This document shows positions 8,805-18,751 of a stretch of 64,000 nt of DNA, one piece after another. A program made the position numbers and the translations under genes. Every line of letters starts with the position of its first letter. The first letter of the stretch is position 1. The DNA is from Shewanella sairae (GTDB taxonomy: Bacteria > Pseudomonadota > Gammaproteobacteria > Enterobacterales > Shewanellaceae). The DNA lies in contig NZ_JAKILT010000015.1 of the NCBI RefSeq assembly GCF_023283535.1, positions 1 through 64,000 on the forward strand, in the 5' to 3' direction. Below the pieces are notes generated by a model that saw only the letters and a program-made list of their open reading frames with translations, did no database searches and was not told where the DNA came from.

Positions 8805-10300
8805 TGCCTCAATTGAATAAATCATTGATAAAACCACTTATCAAACTGAGCTTTAACATCGCAATCGCGAGCCTATTATTGAGCGCTATTGGCTGTCAGC
8901 AAACTCATATCGAATTTACTGACTTAACAGAACCTAGCCTGCCGGCCTTCGATCAACTACAAGGTGCACCGACGCTAGCGCCTTTAGTCATAACCCCTAC
9001 TAATGCGCTGCTCAGCAAAAGCTTAAACTCGGAGCTAACCCTTTATCAACTGCACAATACCCTGTCCGGTCTTAACCATCTTTCGTTAGTCGCCTACAGC
9101 ACTGCACCAATGACTAATCTAGATGTCATAGTGCAAGCGTTTACCGAAAAAAAGCATTGGCTAGCCCAGCAGTCATCTCTTGCCTGCACAGAGAGTCTGC
9201 GCATTCGAGCCAGCATGCACAGCCTTACCATTAGCATAGATTGCCCTAGCTCCGCAGCGCAGGCCAGTGAACTGCTGATGCAATTTTGGCAAGCAGATAG
9301 CTTTGATCAAATCGATATAGCCAATGTGCGCCGCCAACTCAAGCTCGCTAAACATATCAACACTTACAGCGGCGCTGAAATTGATCATGTGTGGGCAGAA
9401 AAAATCTTAGGTGAACAGCATATTTATAATCAAGCGCTGAATAATAGCGAGCTTGCCGATGAATTAAATTTGTCCAAACTTAATCAGATTAGAGATCGTA
9501 TTTTTGCCCAGTCAAAATGGGCAATATTAACTAATGCTCAACTCGGTCAAGACCCACAATTTATCGCTACCGTGACACAGCAATTTGAATCATTAGCTTT
9601 TAACTCACAGACCACAACATTGCGTCTTGATAGCAAGCCTGCAAAAACCCAAACCACGCCCCTCAGCAATAGTAATAAAACCCTGTTTATCATCGATGCC
9701 CCCGGCAGCGTAAAAACTCAAGTACGTATAGGTTATCCGTTAGATTCAGCAGACCAAGATGGCAACAGCATTCAAAATTGTCAGTTGTTAGCCAGCTGGC
9801 TGGGACGCAGTTTTTCTGGACGCTTATATTATGACTTACGCGAAGTACGCGGCTTAACCTATGGTATTTACGGTCGCTGTTTTGATAACCCTTTATCTCG
9901 CACACTTAAATTTTATGGCAGCACTAAACTGGAACATACAGGCGCATTTATTCATGGTGTTCTCGACCATTTAACCTTAGCCACAGAGTCACAAGCATCA
10001 CTAAACGAGATCAATGCGCTGCAAACCTATCTCACTAGCCAAGAAATGCTACGCCAAGCAAATTATCGCGCCATTGAAGCCGACACCATTAAGCAGTTAG
10101 TCCGCGGTATACCACTGGCGCAAAAGCAGGCAGAACATATACGCCTAAACCAGTTAACAGCGTCACAATTACAGCAAATAGCCCACTCTGTATTTAGCAA
10201 GACGCCTTATATCGTTATCCGTGGCGATAGAGACAAAATCGAAGCCGATCTAAGGCAGAAACTGCCTGATTGGGAGCTTATCGAGGCGCAAGCCAATTAA
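8804..10300 (+). CDS. M16 family peptidase-like lipoprotein, non-catalytic subunit
   Basis: A 498-residue M16 homologue starting in the stop codon of the catalytic subunit. The N-terminus ends in a lipobox (LLSAIGC, Cys31), so it should be lipid-anchored, probably to the outer membrane. It lacks the HxxEH motif. The C-terminal half keeps M16 features, such as SGRLYYDLREVRGLTYGIYG, the Arg/Tyr substrate-binding segment of the inactive half-barrel. The obvious role is partner and membrane anchor of the upstream peptidase. Confidence 0.88.
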   Translation: MPQLNKSLIKPLIKLSFNIAIASLLLSAIGCQQTHIEFTDLTEPSLPAFDQLQGAPTLAPLVITPTNALLSKSLNSELTLYQLHNTLSGLNHLSLVAYSTAPMTNLDVIVQAFTEKKHWLAQQSSLACTESLRIRASMHSLTISIDCPSSAAQASELLMQFWQADSFDQIDIANVRRQLKLAKHINTYSGAEIDHVWAEKILGEQHIYNQALNNSELADELNLSKLNQIRDRIFAQSKWAILTNAQLGQDPQFIATVTQQFESLAFNSQTTTLRLDSKPAKTQTTPLSNSNKTLFIIDAPGSVKTQVRIGYPLDSADQDGNSIQNCQLLASWLGRSFSGRLYYDLREVRGLTYGIYGRCFDNPLSRTLKFYGSTKLEHTGAFIHGVLDHLTLATESQASLNEINALQTYLTSQEMLRQANYRAIEADTIKQLVRGIPLAQKQAEHIRLNQLTASQLQQIAHSVFSKTPYIVIRGDRDKIEADLRQKLPDWELIEAQAN

Positions 10301-10447
10301 TCAGGTTATTGGTGTTATTTTGCACAAATAAACGCGTTTTTTGTTAGCAAGCACTCACCCTAAAAAATAAATTCAAAAAAGATTTCAGTTTCTGCACGCT
10401 AAGGTCGCTCTAGCTTGCAAAATTGGGTTTATTTTAAAGGAACGGTA

Positions 10448-11464
10448 ATGCATTCTAGCATGACGAAATTCGCCATTGATGATGGCTCGACCAACGTAAA
10501 AATCAGCTGGATTGAAAACGGCTTAGTGCGCAGTGTCACTTCACCCAACTCTTTCCGTAAAGACTGGAAAAGCGCCGCTTTATTAAATGACCGCAAAGTA
10601 TTTAACTACCAAATTGCATCGACTAAATACACTTACGATGCCACCTCAGATAAAGCACTTTCGACCACCCATGTTGCTTTCCAGTATGACGATCTGAACC
10701 TACTTTCAGTGCACCACGCGCTGCTGCAAACTGGTGTACAACCAGGCCCGGTAAGTATTTTGGTTACACTGCCAATTACTGAATACTACCGAGCTGACGA
10801 CTGCCAGAAAAACGAAGAAAACATCGCTCGTAAAAAAGCCAACTTAATGCGTGAAATCAGCCTTAATAAAGGTGAGCTATTTACTATCGTTGATGTAGAA
10901 GTGCTACCAGAAAGCCTTCCAGCAGTGCTGACCACCTTGATGGATTCAGGCGTTAACGAATTCACTAAGTCTCTAGTTATCGACTGCGGTGGTACCACCC
11001 TAGATATGGGCGTGATTGTTGGTGAGTTTGACGATGTATCGGCCGTTTATGGCAACGCTGAGATTGGCGTCTCTATGGTGACGAATGCTGCAAGAAAGGC
11101 ATTATCTGCAGCAGACAGCGACGCTAGCTATTTAGTGGCTAACGAGCTGATTAAACGCCGCAATAACCGCGAGTTCGTTGAGGAAGTGATTAACGATATT
11201 AGCAAGGTCGATTGGGTGCTTGAGCGCATTGAAAACAAGATCACAGAACTTGGCGCGGCCGTCGCATACGAAGCAAAAACCTTTATGCGCAACCCAAACC
11301 GTATCTATTTAGTCGGTGGTGGTGCCATGCTGATTGAAAGTGCAATTCGCGATGCTTACCCATCATTAGGCGACAAAATCGTCATGATTAAAGAGCCTCA
11401 AGAAGCCCTATCGCGTGAGATTTGTTGCTACCACGCTGCCGATACACAAGCCGAAGCGGTTTAA
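10448..11464 (+). CDS. ParM/StbA-like actin ATPase, chromosomally encoded
   Basis: A 338-residue actin-fold protein. The ATG at 10448 is chosen over 10415 because AAAGGA lies just upstream. Actin-superfamily signatures: phosphate-1 loop FAIDDGSTNVKISW (about residues 8-21), phosphate-2 loop VIDCGGTTLDMGVI (about 177-190) and adenosine motif IYLVGGGAMLIES near 290. These match plasmid ParM/StbA, which segregates DNA by polymerising between plasmid copies. Here it lies in chromosomal context, followed 9 bases later by a coiled-coil gene in the position of ParR/StbB. No iteron-type centromere is evident in the 147 bases upstream. Relic plasmid partition or a different filament role are both possible. 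Confidence 0.85.
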   Translation: MHSSMTKFAIDDGSTNVKISWIENGLVRSVTSPNSFRKDWKSAALLNDRKVFNYQIASTKYTYDATSDKALSTTHVAFQYDDLNLLSVHHALLQTGVQPGPVSILVTLPITEYYRADDCQKNEENIARKKANLMREISLNKGELFTIVDVEVLPESLPAVLTTLMDSGVNEFTKSLVIDCGGTTLDMGVIVGEFDDVSAVYGNAEIGVSMVTNAARKALSAADSDASYLVANELIKRRNNREFVEEVINDISKVDWVLERIENKITELGAAVAYEAKTFMRNPNRIYLVGGGAMLIESAIRDAYPSLGDKIVMIKEPQEALSREICCYHAADTQAEAV

Positions 11465-11473
11465 AGGACAATT

Positions 11474-12214
11474 ATGCGCATTCGATTCAATGTGGGCTTA
11501 GAGCCTGAGTTCTATGACTCCCACAGCTACGCCATTAAGTGCCTCAGACTTTGGCAGCAAGAGGAAAAAGCGCGCAATGATGAGTCTGAAGTTGTGCTGC
11601 AGCGCCGCATTCAGTTTCATAGAGACTTATACTTGTCTGGATTGTTTCTGCATGAGTTAGCCCCTCAGCTGCCCGCTATGCTTACGCAAACCTTGCTGCA
11701 AGATAGGGTTAATTGCCAAACATTGGCAAGCCAACTTAGTTCAGCTGGCTTGTCTTTACAGCCAGCTAGCGAAAACGGCCTATCAGATAACCAATGGCAA
11801 AAGCTAACCGCTATGCTTGAAGATGCAAGCTTGCCGGCTAAGCAAACAACGGCGGTTGATTTAACCGAGGTTGAGCAGCAAATTACGCAGTTACAACAGC
11901 GAATGCTTGAGGGGCAAGAGCAACTAAGCAGCGCGCTCGCTAATGCTACTGAAAATCTTGCTACACAAGCTCAAGCAGCAAGCGCTACGCCAGTCCAAGC
12001 AAGTCAGCAAGCAGACTTTAGCGCCCAACTTGAGCAATTAAAGCAGGGCCAAGATAAGCTTATGGCACAGATGAAAAGCTTATCTAGCCAGCTAGCTCAA
12101 GTCTCTATTAGCGCTACAGCGAATAACTCTACCAATGACGCTAGCGCTGATACACCTAGTTTAGAAACGCAACTTGAACGTGCCAGACGGGTGAAGTCTA
12201 AAGGACTGTGGTAG
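11474..12214 (+). CDS. coiled-coil partner protein of the ParM-like ATPase
   Basis: A 246-residue protein that I do not recognise as a named family. The N-terminal 70 residues (MRIRFNVGLEPEFYDSHSYA..., then RRIQFHRDLYLSGLFLHEL) could hold a beta strand plus helices as in ribbon-helix-helix ParR proteins. The remainder is Gln/Ala/Ser-rich coiled coil (about 120-210) ending in a basic ETQLERARRVKSKGLW tail. Nine bases from the ParM-like gene, with the operon closed by a terminator, it is the likely adaptor linking filament to cargo. It is larger than typical ParR (about 120), so a scaffold or regulator is possible. Confidence 0.7.
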   Translation: MRIRFNVGLEPEFYDSHSYAIKCLRLWQQEEKARNDESEVVLQRRIQFHRDLYLSGLFLHELAPQLPAMLTQTLLQDRVNCQTLASQLSSAGLSLQPASENGLSDNQWQKLTAMLEDASLPAKQTTAVDLTEVEQQITQLQQRMLEGQEQLSSALANATENLATQAQAASATPVQASQQADFSAQLEQLKQGQDKLMAQMKSLSSQLAQVSISATANNSTNDASADTPSLETQLERARRVKSKGLW

Positions 12215-12259
12215 CCATTTATTGGCTGACTTTTGCTAAGTGAATAAAGCGTTAGCAAT

Positions 12260-12289
12260 AAAAAATCCACCGCATTAGGGTGGATTTTT
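12260..12289 (+). terminator. intrinsic terminator of the ParM-like operon
   Basis: Stem AAAATCCACC / GGTGGATTTT with a short loop GCATTA and a T-run on the plus strand. The A-run on the other side makes it partly bidirectional toward the convergent dsdA gene. Confidence 0.85.
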
Positions 12290-12427
12290 TGTTTACGCAC
12301 TGCGCTTGAGCAAACTGTAAAGCTAGTAAAAACAACGCAATTAAAACACTGCAATTACAAAGAGCTGGGACCGAAACTGTATCGGCCTAGCAAGCTCTGC
12401 TGTTGTGTCTTGAACGAGTGAGCCCAA

Positions 12428-13753
12428 TTAGCTCGCCGATTGCGCTAAGTATTTAGCCATCTCTGTAGCTGGCACCATGCCGCCACCGGTCGCCCACACC
12501 ACGTGTGTTGCATTGCTCATCATCTCAGGTGTTAGCCCCATACGTGACTGATATTGTAGATCTGCGCTGACGCGAAGTGCGCCCGGCATACCCGCTAGTG
12601 CTGATGGCTCAAGCTCGATGGCTTCACTCTTAGCTAATAAACCAAGTAAGTCATACATATGCTGATCGCTTAGCGTGTAGTAACCATCAAGCATGCGTTC
12701 CATGGCGCGGCCGACAAAACCTGAAGCGCGGCCTACCGCTAAACCATCAGCAGCAGTGATGTTATCAATGCCTAAGTCTTGTACCGCAATTTCGTCATGC
12801 AGACCTGTGTGCACGCCCAGTAACATACAAGGAGAATGCGTTGGCTCAGCAAAGAAGCAATGCACGTTATCACCAAAAGCGAGTTTTAGACCGAACGCCA
12901 CACCACCTGGGCCACCGCCCACACCACAAGGTAGATACACAAACAGCGGATGCTCGTTATCGACCTTAATCTCTGCCGCGTCAAACTGCGCTTTTAAGCG
13001 CTCGCCTGCCACCGAGTAACCTAAAAATAGCGTGTGCGAGTTTTCATCATCAATAAAGAAACAGTTAGCATCAGATTCTGCCGCCTTACGGCCTTGCTCA
13101 ACCGCGACACCATAATCTTGCTCATATTCATGTACCGACACGCCATGGCTACGCAGCTTATCTTTCTTCCACTGACGCGCATCAGCCGACATATGCACAC
13201 TCACTTTAAAGCCAAGTTTAGCGCTCATAATACCGATAGACATGCCTAAGTTACCGGTTGAACCTACCGCGATACTGTAACCACTAAAGAAGTTACGCAT
13301 CTCATCGGTAAACAGCATTTGATAGTCGTCAGACTCTTTCAATTTACCCGCAGCAATCGCCAGCTTCTCAGCATGAGTAAGTACTTCATAAATACCACCG
13401 CGCGCCTTGATAGAACCTGAGATTGGTAGATGGCTGTCTTTTTTCAGCATCAACTTACCAGCAATCGCTTGGCCGTACTTGGCTTCTAGCGCTTGCTGCA
13501 TTTGCGGAATGGCAACCACTTCAGACTCGATAATGCCGTTAAAGGCTGCAGTCTCAGGGAAGGCTAGTGCCAAATAAGGTGCAAAACGCTGCAAGCGTGC
13601 GCTGGCATCGGCCACATCTGTGCTATCTAAACCCACATAAGGTAATGCTTCGGCTAAGTGAGTCGCCTTGGTTTCAAACCAGCTCACTTCTTCAAGCTTG
13701 ATAAGCTGAGCCAGTAAAGGGAAGTCGTTTAGCAGTTGTTCAGTGTTCATCAT
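12428..13753 (-). CDS. dsdA: D-serine ammonia-lyase (dehydratase) DsdA
   Basis: A 441-residue PLP enzyme converting D-serine to pyruvate and ammonia. The longest frame reaches 13825, but AGGGGA lies 8 bases upstream of the ATG at 13753 and E. coli DsdA (about 442) begins at the same place. The PLP lysine lies in [36 protein letters not shown] and the glycine-rich [15 protein letters not shown] bind the cofactor phosphate. High similarity to E. coli DsdA is visible along its length. It lies 19 bases after dsdX on the same strand, divergent from dsdC. Confidence 0.97.
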   Translation of the reverse strand: MMNTEQLLNDFPLLAQLIKLEEVSWFETKATHLAEALPYVGLDSTDVADASARLQRFAPYLALAFPETAAFNGIIESEVVAIPQMQQALEAKYGQAIAGKLMLKKDSHLPISGSIKARGGIYEVLTHAEKLAIAAGKLKESDDYQMLFTDEMRNFFSGYSIAVGSTGNLGMSIGIMSAKLGFKVSVHMSADARQWKKDKLRSHGVSVHEYEQDYGVAVEQGRKAAESDANCFFIDDENSHTLFLGYSVAGERLKAQFDAAEIKVDNEHPLFVYLPCGVGGGPGGVAFGLKLAFGDNVHCFFAEPTHSPCMLLGVHTGLHDEIAVQDLGIDNITAADGLAVGRASGFVGRAMERMLDGYYTLSDQHMYDLLGLLAKSEAIELEPSALAGMPGALRVSADLQYQSRMGLTPEMMSNATHVVWATGGGMVPATEMAKYLAQSAS

Positions 13754-13772
13754 TTCAGTTCCCCTTTTAGGA

Positions 13773-15110
13773 TTAAATAACATATGAAAGGGCGAAAGTC
13801 GCCGCCAGAGCCACCAGCGAGGCAATAAAGGTTGCTGTGGTGTAATACATAAATGTTTGTTTCATGGTGGCGCCGGTGTATTGCTTAACCAGCCAGAACA
13901 AGGAGTCGGTTACGATAGTGCAGCCGATAGCGCCAGAGCCGATTGCCAAAGTCACGATCACTGGATTCAAGTCTGGATACAGTACCAACAGCGGCGACAC
14001 AATTGCAGTTGCGCCCATCATAGCCACCGTTGCCGAGCCCACTGCGGCGTGCAGGATAATCGCTACTAACCATGCCAGCAGCACTGGGTGCATATCAAGA
14101 TTTGCCAAAATTTGCGCTAGGCTGTCGCCCATGCCGCTGCCACTTAATACACCGTTAAACGCGCCGCCAGCACCAATAATCAGCAAGATATTGGCGATAG
14201 AGGCAAAACAGTCTTCGGTTTTAGTCAGCAAGGTACCCATGGTCATCTTATTGCGCAAACCTAGCAGGTAGTACGCCACAAAGGCTGCGATAAACATCGC
14301 GGTGATTGGGTTACCAATAAATTCAAGGGTGGTGTAAAGCGCACCGCCCGGCTCCATGTACAGTTCCGCCACGGTTTTCACCAACATCAAAATGATTGGC
14401 AAAAGAATGGTAAACAAGGTGGTGGCAAGTGATGGTAGTTCGCTCTCTTGGCGAGTCGACACTTCGCTAAATTCAGCAGGTACGCTTAAATGTGGCAGCT
14501 TGTCGCCAAACAGCTTAAGGAACAGCGGACCACCAATGAGTGAGGCCACTAGACCGATGAGCAGACCCCAAATAATTACCGAGCCAACATCAGCGCCTAG
14601 CGCGTTAGTCACAAACAATGCAGCAGGGTGCGGCGGCACGATACAGTGCACGGCCATCAATGCGGTACATAACGGAATGGCAAGTTTTAGCAAGGATGTA
14701 TTGGTTTTACGGGCAATCGAAAAGGCCAGTGGAATAAGCAGTACCACGCCCACTTCCACAAACAAGGTGATACCGCAAATAAGGCCGACTAACACCATGA
14801 TGACGTCAGGGCTTAAATAGCGCGATTTGAGCAAGGTGATACCAATGCGCTCAGCTGCGCCTGAGATCTCCATCATCTTTCCTAAGATGGTGCCTAAACC
14901 AATAACAATCGCCAAGAAGCCTAGCGTACCGCCAATGCCCGACTCCATCGCCTTAATCATTTCAAGTGGCGCCATGCCCATCATGCCGCCCACAAAGAAG
15001 CTGGCTAACAACAGGGCAAGGAAAGGATGCAACTTGAACTTAACGATGCTGATAACGATCAACAAGATACTGCTAAGCAGTGTACCGATAATCCACAGTT
15101 GTGATTCCAT
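13773..15110 (-). CDS. dsdX: D-serine transporter DsdX (GntP family permease)
   Basis: A 445-residue inner-membrane H+-symporter of the gluconate permease family with about 12 hydrophobic segments. Typical GntP text: [26 protein letters not shown] and [16 protein letters not shown]. It is the first gene of dsdXA, and together with the divergent dsdC gives the complete D-serine catabolic locus. In E. coli the order is also dsdC / dsdX-dsdA. Substrate assignment rests on this context; the sequence alone would say only gluconate/D-serine permease. Confidence 0.93.
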   Translation of the reverse strand: MESQLWIIGTLLSSILLIVISIVKFKLHPFLALLLASFFVGGMMGMAPLEMIKAMESGIGGTLGFLAIVIGLGTILGKMMEISGAAERIGITLLKSRYLSPDVIMVLVGLICGITLFVEVGVVLLIPLAFSIARKTNTSLLKLAIPLCTALMAVHCIVPPHPAALFVTNALGADVGSVIIWGLLIGLVASLIGGPLFLKLFGDKLPHLSVPAEFSEVSTRQESELPSLATTLFTILLPIILMLVKTVAELYMEPGGALYTTLEFIGNPITAMFIAAFVAYYLLGLRNKMTMGTLLTKTEDCFASIANILLIIGAGGAFNGVLSGSGMGDSLAQILANLDMHPVLLAWLVAIILHAAVGSATVAMMGATAIVSPLLVLYPDLNPVIVTLAIGSGAIGCTIVTDSLFWLVKQYTGATMKQTFMYYTTATFIASLVALAATFALSYVI

Positions 15111-15206
15111 TGTATTTCTCTATTAGTTGAAAAATTGAAACAAGTCGAAAAGTGGCGCTATTAAAACCAAAGGGAGAAACGCTGACAAAAGATATAAATT
15201 GCTGTT

Positions 15207-15242
15207 CGCTTGAGCCAGATTGTGGCAACTCAGGTTCAAGCG
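15207..15242. promoter_or_regulatory. inverted repeat between dsdX and dsdC, candidate DsdC operator
   Basis: CGCTTGAGCC (15207-15216) and GGTTCAAGCG (15233-15242) pair at 9 of 10 positions around a 16-base centre that itself contains TGTGGCAAC. It lies roughly midway between the divergent dsdX and dsdC starts, where LysR regulators bind long dyads. Binding is inferred. Confidence 0.5.
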
Positions 15243-15319
15243 TCACAAAAGCAGGCTTTACATGACCTAAGCTTCAACTGCGTTGATGTAATCGGCACTC
15301 AACAGCACCTTGAGGTAAA

Positions 15320-16291
15320 ATGCTCGCATCAAAATTTGAGAAGTTAGTCATGTACTCCCAACAAGATGTGTTCAGCAGAAACCGTTTACTCAGTAGTTAT
15401 CAGCTAGCAAAACTGCATACTTTTGAAGTGGTGGCTCGCCATCAATCCTTCTCACTCGCCGCCGAAGAACTATGTGTTAGCCCCTCGGCCGTGAGCCATA
15501 GAATTACCGCGCTAGAAAATGAGTTAGGCTTTAAGCTGTTTGCTCGTTTTCATCGCAGAATTGAGCTAACAGAAGACGGCAGGCGTCTATTTGCAAAATT
15601 GCAAGACAGCTTAAAAAGCTTGAATCAGGAAGTGCTTGAGATAAAAAACCAAGAGGTATCGGGTAAGCTGACTGTCTACTCTCGCCCCTCTATCGCCCAG
15701 TGCTGGCTGGTGCCTAAAATTGCCGATTTCAGCCGCCAGTATCCGGCGATTTCAATCAATATTTTAACCGGTAATGAAAACGTTAACTTCAACAGCTTTC
15801 ATATCGACTTAGCGATTTACTACGACAATCATCCGCGCAGCAAACTGTTTTGCCAGCACTTAATGGATGAAACCATCATGCCGGTATGCAGCCCTGAGTA
15901 TGCCGCCGAGCACGATCTTATCGGCAAGCCTGAGCACCTGAGTCACTGCACCTTGTTGCACGACAATCAAGCTTGGGAATACGATTCAGACTGTGATGAA
16001 TGGAAGTATTGGGCCGATAAGCACAACCTCAGTATTGATGACTGTCGCTCTATTGGTTTTGACCGTTCAGACTTAGCTGTTATCGCCGCCATGAACCATG
16101 CCGGCATCGCCATGGGACGAGGCCAACTGGTTAGTAAACGCATCAAGCGTGGTGAACTGATTGCGCCTTTTGCCGGTCAGCAGGTTGCCTGTGAGCAAAC
16201 CTATTACGTGGCTTCACACGATAAAGAGCTCAACCCTAAAGCTAAGCTGTTTGTTGATTGGTTAAAGCACCAAGCAAAAACAGCAAAGTGA
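15320..16291 (+). CDS. dsdC: LysR-type activator of D-serine catabolism DsdC
   Basis: A 323-residue LysR regulator that in E. coli activates dsdXA in response to D-serine. The winged helix-turn-helix reads LHTFEVVARHQSFSLAAEELCVSPSAVSHRITALE. The effector domain carries text nearly identical to E. coli DsdC: LTVYSRPSIAQCWLVPKI and GFDRSDLAVIAAMNHAGIAMGR. Divergent from dsdXA. Start: the ATG at 15320 follows GAGG at 4 bases; the ATG at 15350 is nearer the E. coli length and has GAGA at 8 bases, so either may be used. Confidence 0.95.
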   Translation: MLASKFEKLVMYSQQDVFSRNRLLSSYQLAKLHTFEVVARHQSFSLAAEELCVSPSAVSHRITALENELGFKLFARFHRRIELTEDGRRLFAKLQDSLKSLNQEVLEIKNQEVSGKLTVYSRPSIAQCWLVPKIADFSRQYPAISINILTGNENVNFNSFHIDLAIYYDNHPRSKLFCQHLMDETIMPVCSPEYAAEHDLIGKPEHLSHCTLLHDNQAWEYDSDCDEWKYWADKHNLSIDDCRSIGFDRSDLAVIAAMNHAGIAMGRGQLVSKRIKRGELIAPFAGQQVACEQTYYVASHDKELNPKAKLFVDWLKHQAKTAK

Positions 16292-16401
16292 TAAACAATT
16301 TTGAGTTTTAAGCCCTGAAGCGTGATTAATTCAACAACAAATCTATTGCTTGCAATAAGCATGCGGCATAATAGCGGCAATTACATTACAGAGTCGTAAA
16401 A

Positions 16402-16671
16402 ATGGATAACCAGCAAGACAGCTACATGACTGAAGAAACCCTGATTGAAACAGTCGAAAACCAAATCGCCGATGGTGAGCCGAAAAAAGTCAAAGAAACC
16501 TTAATGCGCCTAGTGATGACAGGTACACCGCGCGAAGAAGCGATTCAATGGATGGCGTGTGCCTTAGCTATTGAAGTCAGCGATGTAATGCTCAATGGCG
16601 CGTCATTTAACGAAAAACGCTACAACCAGCATTTAGATGCCATGCCAAATCTAGATTGGATGGAAGACTAA
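16402..16671 (+). CDS. small conserved acidic protein
   Basis: An 89-residue, acidic, probably cytoplasmic and helical protein without a recognised domain (TLMRLVMTGTPREEAIQWMACALAIEVSDVML). The compact composition and clean context suggest a real gene. The next gene begins 54 bases downstream on the same strand; co-transcription is possible. Confidence 0.65.
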   Translation: MDNQQDSYMTEETLIETVENQIADGEPKKVKETLMRLVMTGTPREEAIQWMACALAIEVSDVMLNGASFNEKRYNQHLDAMPNLDWMED

Positions 16672-16725
16672 TATAAGCTGCTTAATATCAGCATTATTAA
16701 TCGCTTTAGCACCAACTTATCTCGC

Positions 16726-17628
16726 ATGTTAACTGGTGCTATCCTTGCCACGCTGTTTGGGCTTGCTATAACAGAAAGCTCAGCGCATCAAGCCGAGTTC
16801 CTCCCAAGCCTTGCACTTAAAGCTGCAACTAATGCAACAGCTAATACAACGACAACAAAAAGAGAATTAGCCATGAGCCAGCCACATACCCTGACATTAG
16901 ATGACGTCTCATTTGATAAAAAACAAGGCAGGATTGATGTTTACAAGGGCAAGTATAAACATATCATCATCCCTGATAATTTTGACGGCGTAGCTGTCAC
17001 CAAGATCTGGGATTATGCGTTTTCAGAGGTTGAGGATTTAAGCGAAGAATTCGAAGAGGTTCCACAGGCCCCAATCGCCAGCGTGGTTATCCCTAATACA
17101 GTCACCGACATTGGCGATAGTGCATTTCAGCGTAACGCCCTTACCGAGGTAGTAATTCCCAGATCTGTGACTCGTATTGGTTACAAAGCCTTTGCTGAAA
17201 ACGCACTTACCAGCGTTGATATCCCTGATTCAGTGACTGAAATTGCAGAAAGAGCATTTGCCAACAATGCATTAACTCACCTGTTCCTGCCAAACTCATT
17301 GACTAAAATTAATGAGCGAGTGTTTCAATTTAATGCGTTAACCAGCATCACTATTGCTGATTCCGTGACTGAAATCGGTTTAGGCGCATTTAGGGGAAAT
17401 AAACTTCAAAGCATCACCATTCCTGACTCTGTAACTGACATAGGTTCAGAAGCGTTTGCAGATAATGCCATAACCAATGTATTCATTCCGACTTCGGTCA
17501 CTTACATGGGTAATGACGCTTTTACTGGTAACCCATTAAGGGGCAGGATTATCAAAGGCTTTGGCAACAAAAAGTCGCCCAGAGAACTCTCTGACGAAGA
17601 GTGGCTCGAAGCCTATGGTGACTTATAA
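16726..17628 (+). CDS. secreted BspA-like leucine-rich repeat protein (LRR_5 type)
   Basis: A 300-residue protein with an N-terminal hydrophobic segment (LTGAILATLFGLAITESSAHQA, a likely signal peptide). From about residue 120 it carries six or seven repeats of a 23-residue unit of the form SVTxIGxxAFxxNxLTxVxIPD, typical of BspA/LRR_5 solenoids that mediate surface binding. Only moderate-strength starts are visible: ATG 16726 gives the signal sequence but a poor ribosome site; ATG 16873 follows GAGAATTAGCC but would remove it. The highly regular repeats could have expanded by unequal recombination. Binding partner unknown. Confidence 0.8.
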   Translation: MLTGAILATLFGLAITESSAHQAEFLPSLALKAATNATANTTTTKRELAMSQPHTLTLDDVSFDKKQGRIDVYKGKYKHIIIPDNFDGVAVTKIWDYAFSEVEDLSEEFEEVPQAPIASVVIPNTVTDIGDSAFQRNALTEVVIPRSVTRIGYKAFAENALTSVDIPDSVTEIAERAFANNALTHLFLPNSLTKINERVFQFNALTSITIADSVTEIGLGAFRGNKLQSITIPDSVTDIGSEAFADNAITNVFIPTSVTYMGNDAFTGNPLRGRIIKGFGNKKSPRELSDEEWLEAYGDL

Positions 17629-17753
17629 GCTAAAGCATTGCTGCGCGCACATCTAACATCTGATAGCGCGTAACCTTGTGAGCTTACTGCTCACAAGGTT
17701 TACAGCAGAGAAGTAACTGCACTCCCCTTTTATATAGCCTAAATAGCCTCGAG

Positions 17754-18470
17754 TTAATCGTACTCAGCAACTAGCATGACTTTCTTTAATTCTGGCTGGT
17801 AAAACACCATAAACTTACCGGCAAAACCCAAGTATTCACTATCTCTAACCAAGTAAGCTTCATCTTTAAAGCTGCCTATGAAGGTATATTCTTTATTGTC
17901 TTCATCCACATAAACGATATCGCGGCTACTCATATGTTCAAATTCAGGATGATTAAGGCTGCAGGTCACTTCATAGTAATGGTCCAGCTCTGGGTTCTTT
18001 GCCAGTTCATTATATAAACATGAAGCCCAGTTCTGGCCAAATCTAGGTTGGCCGCCCAAAGTGATTAATGGCAACTTTTTGCCACGACGCATCAAACACT
18101 GATTGGCAGAAAATTCGTCCTGCGCTTGCTGATAGTTGTCTAAGTATTCGTCTTGCTCTTCAAGCGTATCATCATTGGCGTACTCGTCATCTAAGCACCA
18201 GCCTTGTTGCTCATCAATATACGAATAGGTGATTGGGCCATAATCGCCATCGGGAATGCCTTGCAGATTAGGGAGTGCGATGAGTACTTTATCGTCAATG
18301 CTTGCATCAAACATATTGAATGATAGCAGTCCGATAGGGATTAATTTTTCACGGTCAAAAGTCACAGACTCAGCCGTTGGAAATGCACGATAACCAGCTT
18401 CATCATGGAAAATATCGATTTCAGCTACATTCAATTTGGTATTTTTAATTACAAACGCCATATTTAACAA
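17754..18470 (-). CDS. hypothetical acidic protein
   Basis: About 238 residues, not recognised. The longest frame starts with TTG at 18470, 5 bases after AAGGAA; the alternative ATG is at 18461 (MAFVIKNTKLNV) but is 14 bases from that site. Both starts are in frame. The protein is soluble, rich in Asp/Glu/Tyr, with a central acidic stretch (DEYANDDTLEEQDEYLDNY) and no membrane segment. Convergent with the LRR gene. No catalytic motif seen. Confidence 0.6.
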   Translation of the reverse strand: MLNMAFVIKNTKLNVAEIDIFHDEAGYRAFPTAESVTFDREKLIPIGLLSFNMFDASIDDKVLIALPNLQGIPDGDYGPITYSYIDEQQGWCLDDEYANDDTLEEQDEYLDNYQQAQDEFSANQCLMRRGKKLPLITLGGQPRFGQNWASCLYNELAKNPELDHYYEVTCSLNHPEFEHMSSRDIVYVDEDNKEYTFIGSFKDEAYLVRDSEYLGFAGKFMVFYQPELKKVMLVAEYD

Positions 18471-18751
18471 CGTATTCCTTTATTATTAATAGGTTAATCT
18501 GCTAATTCGCTAGCATTATCCACAAGCGAACCATAGATTATTGATGCCAGTATACGCTCTTGTTAGCGTAAATTGGTGTATTCAAATGCGCCGAAAATCA
18601 CGCTTTGAGAAATCAAATTTACTCAGATGAGGGTTAAGCAAAGCTCCCTTACATTTGACACATATAAATACACGAAAGAGAGCACAGTTTTCTATAGGCG
18701 ACCTCATCATCCATACCACCCCCATCAGCGTGACAGTTCTAATAAAATCAG

